This document shows positions 7,370-13,862 of a stretch of 14,528 nt of DNA, piece by piece. Each line of letters starts with the position of its first letter. The first letter of the stretch is position 1. Where the stretch lies: NCBI GenBank assembly GCA_051011575.1, contig JBPCTR010000041.1, forward strand, positions 1-14,528. The letters run 5' to 3'. The notes under the pieces are model-generated. The model saw nothing but the letters and a program-made list of their open reading frames with translations, searched no databases and was not told the DNA's origin. Source of the DNA: SHLQ01 sp051011575 (lineage in GTDB: Bacteria; Actinomycetota; Acidimicrobiia; Acidimicrobiales; SHLQ01). The position numbers and the translations under genes are program-made.

Positions 7370-8386
7370 GTGCAGATCGTGTACCTCTCGGCTCGCCCGG
7401 CGCTGCTCCGCGAGACGCTGTCGCATGTCGAACACTTCGCACCCTTCCTCGATGACGTCGTGATCGTCGGGCCCGAGCGCCTGGCCTCGGACTTCGAGGG
7501 CCTGGGCACGGTGATCACCGATGAGGCGCTCACCGGAAGGTCAACCAGCGAACTGGGGGCGCTCGATCACACCAGCCGCAACTACCTGCTGCGCACAGCG
7601 ATGCTCGGCCACGAGGAAATCGAGGCCGAGTTCGTGATGAGCGACGACGACAGTCGCCCCCTGATTCCGATCGACCTGGGTTTTTTCGTCGACGCTCACG
7701 GACGTCATCGGCGTCGGTGGTTTCACACGATGGGCACGTGGCGTCGGAGTGCAACCGACTTCGACATGGGGATGCTCAACACGTGGGTGATTCTCCGGCA
7801 GTTGGGTCACGTCGACCCGCTGTCGTATGCGAGCCACATGCCTCAAGTAATCGACCGCGAGCTCTTCGCCCGGGTTGCCGAGCGCCTCGCACCGTTCGCC
7901 CTCGACCACCCGCTCGACGAATGGTCGACGTACTTCACCCTTGCCCCCGAGATGGCACCCGATCGTTTCTCCGAGCCCGAACCGTTCGTCACACTCGGCT
8001 GGCCGCAGTACCCAGGGGAGTGGCCTCACCAGATCACCCCTCCGATGCACTGTTGGGAGAATCATCATCCCGAGATGCATCAACCCGGAGGTCTGTACGA
8101 CGGACTCCCAACCGGCTGTGAGCCGAGCACTGTGGATGCCACGTCGCTCGAGAAGATTCTCAGATGGCATCGCCTCGACATCGATGTTCGCTCGCTCAAT
8201 TTTCCCGACGATGTCGAGCAGCCGTGGACCGGGCCTTCGGCGGGAAGAAAGTTCGCGTTCAAGGGCCTCAAGGCGGCGAGGGGTGCGTACCGCTACATCG
8301 CGCTCGACGAACGCGCTCGAATCGCCGAACTGGAGGGACGGTTGCAACGCCTCGAGGCCGCGTACGACCCCGGTGCCGGTGCCTGA
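7370..8386 (+). CDS. Putative sugar-transfer enzyme with DDD motif, divergent Stealth-like or GT-A
   Basis: A 338-residue protein with no signal peptide that I do not recognise with certainty. It opens with IVYLSARPALLRETLSHV and has a FAPFLDDVVIVGPE segment. After HTSRNYLLRTA comes VMSDDDSRPL, with D92-D93-D94, a good candidate metal and nucleotide-sugar site. Further on are YASHMPQVIDRELFARV (about residue 155) and a His/Trp-rich stretch with CWENHHPEM (about 227). This order (a turn-rich alpha/beta region, an FxxxDDD site, then an H-x-P-x(4)-R/K-E-L segment) resembles conserved regions 2 and 3 of Stealth-family polysaccharide phosphotransferases. The resemblance is by eye and remote; an ordinary GT-A glycosyltransferase is the main alternative. 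Residues 311-332 are heptad-like and may form a short coiled coil. The GTG start is supported by TAGGCT 6 bases upstream. The sirtuin gene overlaps its last codons. Confidence 0.72.
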   Translation: MQIVYLSARPALLRETLSHVEHFAPFLDDVVIVGPERLASDFEGLGTVITDEALTGRSTSELGALDHTSRNYLLRTAMLGHEEIEAEFVMSDDDSRPLIPIDLGFFVDAHGRHRRRWFHTMGTWRRSATDFDMGMLNTWVILRQLGHVDPLSYASHMPQVIDRELFARVAERLAPFALDHPLDEWSTYFTLAPEMAPDRFSEPEPFVTLGWPQYPGEWPHQITPPMHCWENHHPEMHQPGGLYDGLPTGCEPSTVDATSLEKILRWHRLDIDVRSLNFPDDVEQPWTGPSAGRKFAFKGLKAARGAYRYIALDERARIAELEGRLQRLEAAYDPGAGA

Positions 8387-9155
8387 GACTCTCCCCGAAC
8401 CGGCGGCGTCGATTCGATCGGCGAACACGCTGATCAACGGCGCTCAACGCATCGTCGTCCTCACCGGCGCAGGAATCTCGACCGACTCGGGCCTGCCCGA
8501 TTTTCGTGGACCCAACGGGCTCTGGACCAAGAACCCCGAGGCCGAAAAGGCCTCGAACATCCGGTACTACGTGTCCGATCCGGAGCTGCGTGCGACGAAC
8601 TGGGCGCTGCGGGCGGAAGGGCGACTGTGGGCGAACGTCGCTCCGAACGCCGGTCATCGCGCGCTTCTGCCCCTGCAGGAACGGGGAGTACTCCACACGT
8701 TGATCACACAGAACGTCGACGAGCTCCACCAGGAGTCGGGAATCGCGGCCAATCGTGTCGTCGAGATCCACGGAACGACGCGCAAAGCCGGCTGCCTCAG
8801 CTGCGACCACCTCGTCACGATGGACTCGGTCCTCGAGCGTGTGCGGGCGGGCGAGGCCGATCCTGCGTGTCCCGACTGTGGCGGCATCATGAAGTCGGCC
8901 ACGATTTCATTCGGTCAGAACCTCATCGCTGCCGACCTCGAACGCGCCCAGGATGCGGCCGATGCGGCCGATCTTCTTTTGGCCGTCGGTTCGAGCCTCA
9001 CCGTGAATCCGATCGCAAGCATCGTCCCCCGGGCCAAGCGCAACGGCGCAGCGCTCGTGATCGTCAACGGCGAGTCCACGCCGTTCGACCCGATTGCCGA
9101 CGCCATCGTCCAAGGCGGCATCTCCGACGTTCTCCCTCGAATCATCGGCTCCTGA
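8379..9155 (+). CDS. Sirtuin: NAD-dependent protein deacylase
   Basis: A 258-residue Sir2-family enzyme that removes acetyl or other acyl groups from lysines, using NAD and releasing nicotinamide and O-acyl-ADP-ribose. NAD-binding motifs are G30-AGIS followed by SGLPDFRGPNGLW, then TQNVDELH (Q111, N112, D114). H131 in EIHG is the catalytic base. A structural zinc site is formed by C139, C142, C164 and C167. The late VGSSLTVNP segment is the usual second Rossmann motif. FGQNL replaces the more common FGExLP, a variant I believe occurs in actinobacterial sirtuins. The start is GTG 8379 or GTG 8373; either overlaps the preceding gene's end by 8 or 14 bases, so translation is probably coupled. 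Substrates are unknown. Acyl-CoA synthetases are typical bacterial targets, but nothing here links it to one. Confidence 0.93.
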   Translation: MPETLPEPAASIRSANTLINGAQRIVVLTGAGISTDSGLPDFRGPNGLWTKNPEAEKASNIRYYVSDPELRATNWALRAEGRLWANVAPNAGHRALLPLQERGVLHTLITQNVDELHQESGIAANRVVEIHGTTRKAGCLSCDHLVTMDSVLERVRAGEADPACPDCGGIMKSATISFGQNLIAADLERAQDAADAADLLLAVGSSLTVNPIASIVPRAKRNGAALVIVNGESTPFDPIADAIVQGGISDVLPRIIGS

Positions 9156-9160
9156 GTCGT

Positions 9161-9166
9161 TACGCT
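9161..9166 (+). promoter_or_regulatory. Candidate -10 element for a leaderless transcript at 9175
   Basis: TACGCT fits TAnnnT and ends 8 bases before the ATG at 9175, in the 19-base gap after the sirtuin stop. There is no Shine-Dalgarno sequence. TCGAAT at 18-base spacing is only a weak -35 candidate. Confidence 0.5.
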
Positions 9167-9174
9167 TGCTGGAC

Positions 9175-10251
9175 ATGACCAGCTTTCGCGATCTGTTGGC
9201 CGCGGCGCTCGAGCAGATCGTCGAGACCGACGTGGTCGGCGCCAGCGCCATGCTCGCCGACGGGGCCGTCCTGCTCGATGTGCGCGAGCCCGACGAGATC
9301 GCATCCGGTGCAATCGTCGACTCGATCCAGATTCCTCGGGGCCTCCTCGAGCTGTCGATCGAGGCGCGTGTTCCCGATCGAGGCCAGAAGATCGTGGTGA
9401 TGTGTGCCGGCGGCACTCGATCTGCACTCGCAGCGCAGGCGCTCGGCGCGCTCGGTTACACCGACGCCGTGAGCATGGCCGGAGGTTTCAATGCCTGGAA
9501 GGACGCGGGCCTTCCCTGGGGTGAGCCCAAGACGCTGAGCGCGGAGCAGCGGGCCCGCTACCAGCGCCACCTCAACCTCCCCGAGGTCGGCGAAAAGGGG
9601 CAGCGAGCGCTACTGGAGTCGAAAGTCCTTCTACTCGGCGCCGGTGGCCTCGGTTCGCCGGCCGCGCTGTATCTCGCCGCGGCCGGTGTGGGCACGATTG
9701 GGATCGTCGACATGGACGTGGTCGATGCCTCGAATCTCCAACGTCAGGTGATTCACAATCTCGATCGCGTCGGGCAACGCAAGGTGGACTCCGCCGCAGA
9801 GTCGATCCGTCGACTGAACCCCGACGTCACCGTGCGGACCCATGCCCTCCGGCTCGACGAGGACAATGTTGCCGACCTGATCGCCGACTACGACGTGATC
9901 GTCGACGGTGCTGACAACTTCGATGCGCGTTATGCCCTCAACGACGCGTCGGTCGCAGCCGGAATCCCGGTCGTCCACGGGTCGATCTTCCGGTTCGAGG
10001 GTCAGGTGAGCGTCTTCGACTCGACGCGAGGCCCCTCTTATCGAGACATGATCCCGACAGCGCCACCCGCCGAACTGGCACCGAGCTGCGCCGAGGCGGG
10101 GGTCCTGGGCGTGCTGCCGGGGATCATCGGCTCGATTCAGGCCGTCGAGGCGATCAAGCTCCTGCTCGACATCGGCGATCCGCTCATCGGGCGCCTCCTC
10201 GTGTTCGATGCGCTCGACATGAGCTTCAGCGAGTATTCGATAGCGGGCTGA
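9175..10251 (+). CDS. Rhodanese-ThiF fusion: sulfur-carrier adenylyltransferase/sulfurtransferase, MoeB/MoeZ-like
   Basis: A 358-residue E1-like enzyme that would adenylate the C-terminal glycine of ThiS/MoaD/CysO-type sulfur carriers and hand them sulfur for molybdopterin, thiamine or cysteine synthesis. Residues about 20-115 are a rhodanese domain (LLDVREPDEI; active loop C77-AGGTR). Residues about 130-358 are the ThiF/MoeB domain. They include G155-AGGLG for ATP, the acidic MDVVDASNLQRQ segment, the KVDSA lysine, DGADNFDARY, and C305 in SCAEAG. The zinc CxxC seen in E. coli MoeB is replaced by S288-Y289-R290-D291, and no second CxxC follows. As I recall, actinobacterial MoeZ also has YRD here. 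The domain order is the reverse of MoeZ, where rhodanese is C-terminal; N-terminal rhodanese occurs in some xanthomonad MoeB proteins. The ATG at 9175 is chosen over upstream in-frame starts inside the sirtuin gene and follows TACGCT. Confidence 0.92.
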   Translation: MTSFRDLLAAALEQIVETDVVGASAMLADGAVLLDVREPDEIASGAIVDSIQIPRGLLELSIEARVPDRGQKIVVMCAGGTRSALAAQALGALGYTDAVSMAGGFNAWKDAGLPWGEPKTLSAEQRARYQRHLNLPEVGEKGQRALLESKVLLLGAGGLGSPAALYLAAAGVGTIGIVDMDVVDASNLQRQVIHNLDRVGQRKVDSAAESIRRLNPDVTVRTHALRLDEDNVADLIADYDVIVDGADNFDARYALNDASVAAGIPVVHGSIFRFEGQVSVFDSTRGPSYRDMIPTAPPAELAPSCAEAGVLGVLPGIIGSIQAVEAIKLLLDIGDPLIGRLLVFDALDMSFSEYSIAG

Positions 10252-10300
10252 CCGTCGATTCGACTTGGCGGCTTGGCACGGGTGTCCCGGCTGTGCCCAC

Positions 10301-10306
10301 TACGCT
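10301..10306 (+). promoter_or_regulatory. Candidate -10 element of the rml operon, leaderless
   Basis: TACGCT ends 7 bases before the rmlA GTG at 10314 and is identical to the hexamer before 9175. TTGGCA at 10273-10278 matches a -35 box well, but the 22-base spacing is too long for a standard promoter. Confidence 0.5.
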
Positions 10307-10313
10307 GCGGGCC

Positions 10314-11399
10314 GTGAAAGGCCTGATTCTCTCGGGTGGAGCGGGTACTCGCCTCCGCCCGATCACCCACACATCGGCGAAGCAACTCGTTCCCGTCGCC
10401 AACAAGCCGATCCTGTTCTACGGGATCGAGGCGATGGTGGCGGCCGGCATCACCGAGATCGGCATCGTCATCAGCCCCGAAACCGGCGGCGACATTCGAG
10501 GAGCGGTCGGTGACGGTTCCCGGTTCGGAGCAGCGGTCACATACATCCCGCAGGAAGATCCGCTCGGCCTCGCCCACTGCGTGCTGATCGCCCGTGACTT
10601 TCTCGCCGATGACGAGTTCGTCATGTACCTCGGCGACAACATGCTCGAGCAGAACCTCGTGTCGTTCGTGGCCGAATTCAATGATGCTCGAACCGGACCC
10701 AACGGTCCCGCGGCGCAGATCCTGCTCGCCAAGGTCGATGATCCGCGCTCCTTCGGCGTCGCCGAGGTGACCGACACCGGCGCGGTGGTGCGGCTCGTCG
10801 AGAAACCCGAAGATCCGCCCTCCGACCTCGCGCTCGTCGGCGTCTATCTCTTCGACCACAGAATCCACGATGCGGTGGCCGCGATCGAACCCTCGCCACG
10901 TGGGGAACTCGAGATCACCGATGCCATCCAATGGCTGATCGATGCCGGGCTCGAGGTCGCACACGACGTGCTGCGCGGATGGTGGCTCGATACGGGCAAG
11001 AAGGACCCGCTGCTCGAGTGCAACCGGCTCGTGCTCGATCTTGTCGAACCCCGGATCGACGGCCAGGTCGACGCCGCATCGAACATCGAAGGGCGGGTGG
11101 TGGTCGAGGCCGGCGCCCGACTGGTGAACTCCACCGTGCGCGGCCCGGCCGTGATCGGTGCCAACACCATCGTCACCAACTCCTACATCGGGCCATACTC
11201 ATCGGTGGCCGCTGACTGTGTGGTGACGTCGGCCGAACTCGATCATTCCGTGATCCTGTCGAATTCATCGATTTCGAACGTCGCCCGCATCACCGACTCG
11301 TTGATCGGGCAGTTCGCCGAGATTGATCGAAGCACCCATGTGCCGGCGGGGATCCGACTCACGCTCGGAGATCACAGCCGGGTCGAACTGGAGCAGTAA
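10314..11399 (+). CDS. rmlA: Glucose-1-phosphate thymidylyltransferase, long form
   Basis: Makes dTDP-glucose from dTTP and glucose-1-phosphate, the first step of dTDP-L-rhamnose synthesis. The 361-residue product has the nucleotidyltransferase signature G8-G9-A10-G11-T12-R13-L14 followed by K23-QL, then D108 in YLGDN, E163-K164-P and GWWLDTGKKD. It exceeds the usual RmlA of about 290 residues. From about residue 245 onward there is a left-handed beta-helix tail with hexapeptide-like steps (VVVEAGARLVNSTVRG, VIGANTIVTNSYIG and following). This matches the longer StrD-like actinobacterial type. I chose GTG 10314 over the upstream in-frame start at 10293, because MKGLILSGGAGTR is the family's usual N-terminus and TACGCT sits 7 bases upstream. 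Its TAA stop shares one base with the ATG of the epimerase gene. Confidence 0.95.
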   Translation: MKGLILSGGAGTRLRPITHTSAKQLVPVANKPILFYGIEAMVAAGITEIGIVISPETGGDIRGAVGDGSRFGAAVTYIPQEDPLGLAHCVLIARDFLADDEFVMYLGDNMLEQNLVSFVAEFNDARTGPNGPAAQILLAKVDDPRSFGVAEVTDTGAVVRLVEKPEDPPSDLALVGVYLFDHRIHDAVAAIEPSPRGELEITDAIQWLIDAGLEVAHDVLRGWWLDTGKKDPLLECNRLVLDLVEPRIDGQVDAASNIEGRVVVEAGARLVNSTVRGPAVIGANTIVTNSYIGPYSSVAADCVVTSAELDHSVILSNSSISNVARITDSLIGQFAEIDRSTHVPAGIRLTLGDHSRVELEQ

Positions 11400-11965
11400 T
11401 GGCAAACCTCATTCCCTCCGAGACGATCGAGGGCGTGGTCATCGTCGAACCGACGATTCACGCCGACGACCGGGGCTATTTCATCGAAACCTACCGGCGC
11501 GAGTGGTTCGACCTCGGACGCGAGATGGTGCAGGGCAACCGTGGCAACCGCCAGGCCGGCGCGGTTGTCGGATTGCACTATCACCTTCACCAGGCTGACT
11601 ACTGGTACGTGCCGTCCGGCCACGCCCGAGTCGTCCTCCACGATCTCCGAGCGGGCTCCAGAACCGATGGTGCCACCCAGATGCTCGACATGGGCGAGGT
11701 CGAGGGCGAACAGAACAACCACCTCGGACTCTTCATCCCACCGGGGGTCGCGCACGGTTTCTCGTCGATCACCGACTGCGTCATCACATATCTGGTGGAC
11801 GGGTACTACAACACCGCCGACGAGCTCGGCGTCGCGTGGAACGACCCGGAGATCGGAGCAGACTGGGGCATCGACGATGCGATCCTCTCGTCCCGAGACG
11901 CGGCCAATCCGTTGAGGGCCGACCTGGACCCCGGCCGACAGCCATACGCAAGCCTGCGAACCTGA
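11399..11965 (+). CDS. rmlC: dTDP-4-dehydrorhamnose 3,5-epimerase family protein
   Basis: A 188-residue cupin that would epimerise C3 and C5 of dTDP-4-keto-6-deoxyglucose, the third pathway step. Family hallmarks are DDRGYFIETYRREWF, GLHYH with catalytic H60 (H62 close by), PPGVAHGF with H119, a YLVDGYYN segment for the proton-donor Tyr region, WNDPEIG, and LSSRD near the C-terminus. It differs from enterobacterial RmlC in one respect: after GLHYH it reads QADYWYVPSGHA, where canonical enzymes have a conserved lysine in a QxKLV-like segment. I recall this QADYWYV version from Actinobacteria and Chloroflexi, so it is a subfamily and not a broken gene. GGAG 5 bases before the ATG serves as the ribosome site, and TAATG overlaps the rmlA stop. 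A mono-epimerase making another 6-deoxysugar is possible but less likely in a full rml operon. Confidence 0.88.
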   Translation: MANLIPSETIEGVVIVEPTIHADDRGYFIETYRREWFDLGREMVQGNRGNRQAGAVVGLHYHLHQADYWYVPSGHARVVLHDLRAGSRTDGATQMLDMGEVEGEQNNHLGLFIPPGVAHGFSSITDCVITYLVDGYYNTADELGVAWNDPEIGADWGIDDAILSSRDAANPLRADLDPGRQPYASLRT

Positions 11966-11968
11966 CCG

Positions 11969-11973
11969 AAGGA
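11969..11973 (+). promoter_or_regulatory. Ribosome binding site of rmlB
   Basis: AAGGA ends 7 bases before the GTG at 11981 in the 15-base gap after the epimerase gene. It decides the GTG start and shows that internal operon genes here use Shine-Dalgarno sites, unlike the apparently leaderless first genes. Confidence 0.6.
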
Positions 11974-11980
11974 ATTACAC

Positions 11981-12949
11981 GTGAAGATGTTCGTGACCGG
12001 CGCTGCCGGATTCATCGGGTCGAACTACGTACGTTGGCTGATGGCGAACACCGACCACGAAGTCACGGTGTTCGACGCCCTCACCTACGCCGGCAATCGA
12101 GAGAACCTCTCGGAATTCGAGGGCAACGGCCGCTACGCGTTCGTGCACGGCGACATCACCGACCGGGACGCCGTTGCGGCCGCGATGCCGGGCCACACGC
12201 GGGTCGTGCACTTCGCCGCCGAGAGCCACGTCGATCGTTCGATCATGGGTCCCGACGCCTTCATCAACACCAACGTGAGCGGCACGAACATCGTGTGCGA
12301 CATCGCTCGGATGAACGATGTCGAAAGGTTTCTCCACATCTCCACCGACGAGGTCTATGGGTCGATCGACGAAGGCAGCTTCGTCGAAGGGGATCCACTT
12401 GAGCCCCGTTCGCCCTACTCGGCGTCGAAGGCCTCCTCTGATCTCGTCGCCCTCGCGTACCACGAGACCTATGGGCTCCCGGTGGTCATCACTCGTTCGG
12501 CGAACCAGTTCGGCCCGTATCAGTTCCCCGAGAAAGTGATCCCGCTCTTCGTGACCAACCTGCTCGACGGGCTCACCGTGCCGCTCTACGGCGACGGCAT
12601 GAACATCCGTGACTGGACTCACGTTCTCGACAACTGCGCCGGCGTCCAAAAGGTGCTCGACGACGGCGAGATCGGCGAGATCTACAACATCGGTGCCGGC
12701 AACGAGCTCACCAACAAGGAACTCACCTATGCGATCCTCGACCGCTGCGGTGCGGACGCGTCGATGATCGAGATGGTCGAAGATCGTCTCGGCCACGACC
12801 GCCGCTACTCGATCGACACCTCGAAGATCCGGGCCCTGGGGTGGGCACCCGAACGAAGCTTCGAGGATGCGCTCGACGAGACGGTCGCCTGGTACACCGC
12901 CAACCGAGCCTGGTGGGAACCGCTCAAGGAGCGGGTCAAGAACCGCTGA
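11981..12949 (+). CDS. rmlB: dTDP-glucose 4,6-dehydratase
   Basis: Converts dTDP-glucose to dTDP-4-keto-6-deoxyglucose with bound NAD, the second rhamnose step. It is a 322-residue extended short-chain dehydrogenase. The N-terminal Rossmann loop is G7-AAGFIG. The FDALTYAGNRENL segment follows strand 2, and HFAAESHVDRSI is a strong RmlB hallmark. The catalytic triad region is S121-T122-D123-E124, where the T-D-E set distinguishes dehydratases from epimerases, together with Y146-SAS-K150. RSANQFGPYQFPEKVIP, GDGMNIRDWTHV and YNIGAGNELTN are further family segments. The length is slightly short of the common 330-350 residues, and nothing essential appears missing. The GTG start has AAGGA 7 bases before it. 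The next gene begins two bases after the stop, so rmlB and rmlD are surely co-transcribed. Confidence 0.96.
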   Translation: MKMFVTGAAGFIGSNYVRWLMANTDHEVTVFDALTYAGNRENLSEFEGNGRYAFVHGDITDRDAVAAAMPGHTRVVHFAAESHVDRSIMGPDAFINTNVSGTNIVCDIARMNDVERFLHISTDEVYGSIDEGSFVEGDPLEPRSPYSASKASSDLVALAYHETYGLPVVITRSANQFGPYQFPEKVIPLFVTNLLDGLTVPLYGDGMNIRDWTHVLDNCAGVQKVLDDGEIGEIYNIGAGNELTNKELTYAILDRCGADASMIEMVEDRLGHDRRYSIDTSKIRALGWAPERSFEDALDETVAWYTANRAWWEPLKERVKNR

Positions 12950-12951
12950 TC

Positions 12952-13809
12952 ATGGCGACTCGGCGAATCCTCCTCACCGGGGCCGGTGGTCAGCTCGGAA
13001 CCGACGTGCTCGCGGCCGCCGAGCCGCTCGACGACATCGACCTGATCGGGCTCACCCGGGCTCAACTCGACGTGACCGATGAGGCGTCGGTGCGACGCAT
13101 CGTCGGCGACATCGCACCCGACGTTTTGGTCCACGCCGGTGCCTACACGGCGGTGGATGCGTGCGAGACCAACGTCGAACTGGCGATGGACGTGAACACC
13201 AACGGCACCGCGAACATTGCTCGAGCCGCGGAATCTGCCGGCGCGCATCTGATGTACATCTCGACGGACTACGTGTTCGACGGAACGAAGCCCACCCCCT
13301 ACCTCGAATCGGACGCGCCATCACCAGCGTCGGTGTACGGTCGATCGAAGCTCGGCGGTGAGCATGCTGTCGGCCCTGGAGGGCTGATTGTTCGAACGTC
13401 ATGGGTGTGTGGATCGCACGGCGCGAACATGGTGAAGACCATCCTTCGCATCGCCCAACAACATCAGACGCTCACCTTTGTCGACGATCAGGTCGGAAAG
13501 CCCACGTTCACCAGCGACCTCGCCGCCGCGGTCGTCGAGCTGGCACGGGACGAACACACCGGGGTGATGCACGTGACGAACGAGGGGGTCGTGTCGTGGT
13601 ATGACTTCTGCCGCGATGTTCTCGAAGCGGCCGGTCTCGACCCCGAGCGGGTCCACCCGTGCGCAACCGATGAACTCGATCCGCCCCGTCCCGCACCACG
13701 TCCCGCCAACTCTGTGCTGGCCAACACACGATTTTCGGGCATCGGAATGACGTTGTTGCGCGATTTTCGCGCTCCACTCGCAGAGACGGTTGCCGATCTG
13801 ACCAAGTAA
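12952..13809 (+). CDS. rmlD: dTDP-4-dehydrorhamnose reductase
   Basis: Final pathway enzyme: reduces dTDP-4-keto-L-rhamnose to dTDP-L-rhamnose with NAD(P)H. The 285-residue product starts ATRRILLTGAGGQLG, with the nucleotide-binding loop G10-AGGQLG. It then has LDVTD, HAGAYTAVDACE, YISTDYVFDGTK, the active-site Y129-GRS-K133 with GGE, and RTSWVCGSHGANMV; all are standard for RmlD. The start chosen is ATG 12952, two bases after the rmlB stop. The frame is open upstream to 12841, but that part lies inside rmlB. No strong Shine-Dalgarno sequence precedes the ATG (AAGGAG at 12927-12932 is too far), so coupling to rmlB is likely. It closes the rmlA-C-B-D set; a new promoter and an exported-protein gene follow. 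Confidence 0.95.
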   Translation: MATRRILLTGAGGQLGTDVLAAAEPLDDIDLIGLTRAQLDVTDEASVRRIVGDIAPDVLVHAGAYTAVDACETNVELAMDVNTNGTANIARAAESAGAHLMYISTDYVFDGTKPTPYLESDAPSPASVYGRSKLGGEHAVGPGGLIVRTSWVCGSHGANMVKTILRIAQQHQTLTFVDDQVGKPTFTSDLAAAVVELARDEHTGVMHVTNEGVVSWYDFCRDVLEAAGLDPERVHPCATDELDPPRPAPRPANSVLANTRFSGIGMTLLRDFRAPLAETVADLTK

Positions 13810-13820
13810 GGGTGCTCCGG

Positions 13821-13826
13821 TAGCCT
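13821..13826 (+). promoter_or_regulatory. Candidate -10 element for the SpoIID-like gene
   Basis: TAGCCT fits TAnnnT and lies 36 bases upstream of the ATG at 13863, so this transcript would carry a short leader with a ribosome site, unlike the leaderless genes upstream. No convincing -35 box is seen; that area overlaps the end of rmlD. Confidence 0.35.
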
Positions 13827-13846
13827 TTCCTGCCGGGTGGCCAGAT

Positions 13847-13851
13847 AGGAG
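13847..13851 (+). promoter_or_regulatory. Ribosome binding site of the SpoIID-like gene
   Basis: AGGAG ends 11 bases before the ATG at 13863. The spacing is a little long but acceptable. Together with the signal peptide that starts at this ATG, it fixes the start. Confidence 0.55.
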
Positions 13852-13862
13852 TTTCTCCGTCG

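Noticed and set aside
5979..7442. 487-codon minus-strand open frame across the propeller gene
   Set aside because: It has arginine-rich, low-complexity character, no recognisable motif, and lies opposite a gene with clear domains. High-GC codon bias commonly leaves such antisense frames open.
9094..9174. Upstream in-frame extension of the rhodanese-ThiF protein into the sirtuin gene
   Set aside because: The extra residues are unrelated to rhodanese domains, and the ATG at 9175 follows a TAnnnT box at the same distance as neighbouring genes.
9288..9307. Possibility that the rhodanese region is a separate gene frameshifted from the ThiF gene
   Set aside because: A single uninterrupted frame runs through both domains with a normal linker, and the same fusion order is known elsewhere.
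10293..10313. Upstream GTG start for rmlA
   Set aside because: It would add residues before the canonical MKGLILSGGAGTR start and would lie upstream of the predicted -10 box at 10301.
10137..12796. Two minus-strand open frames of about 275 codons antisense to rmlA and rmlB
   Set aside because: They mirror the codon pattern of the rml genes, have no domains, and no ribosome sites were seen for them.
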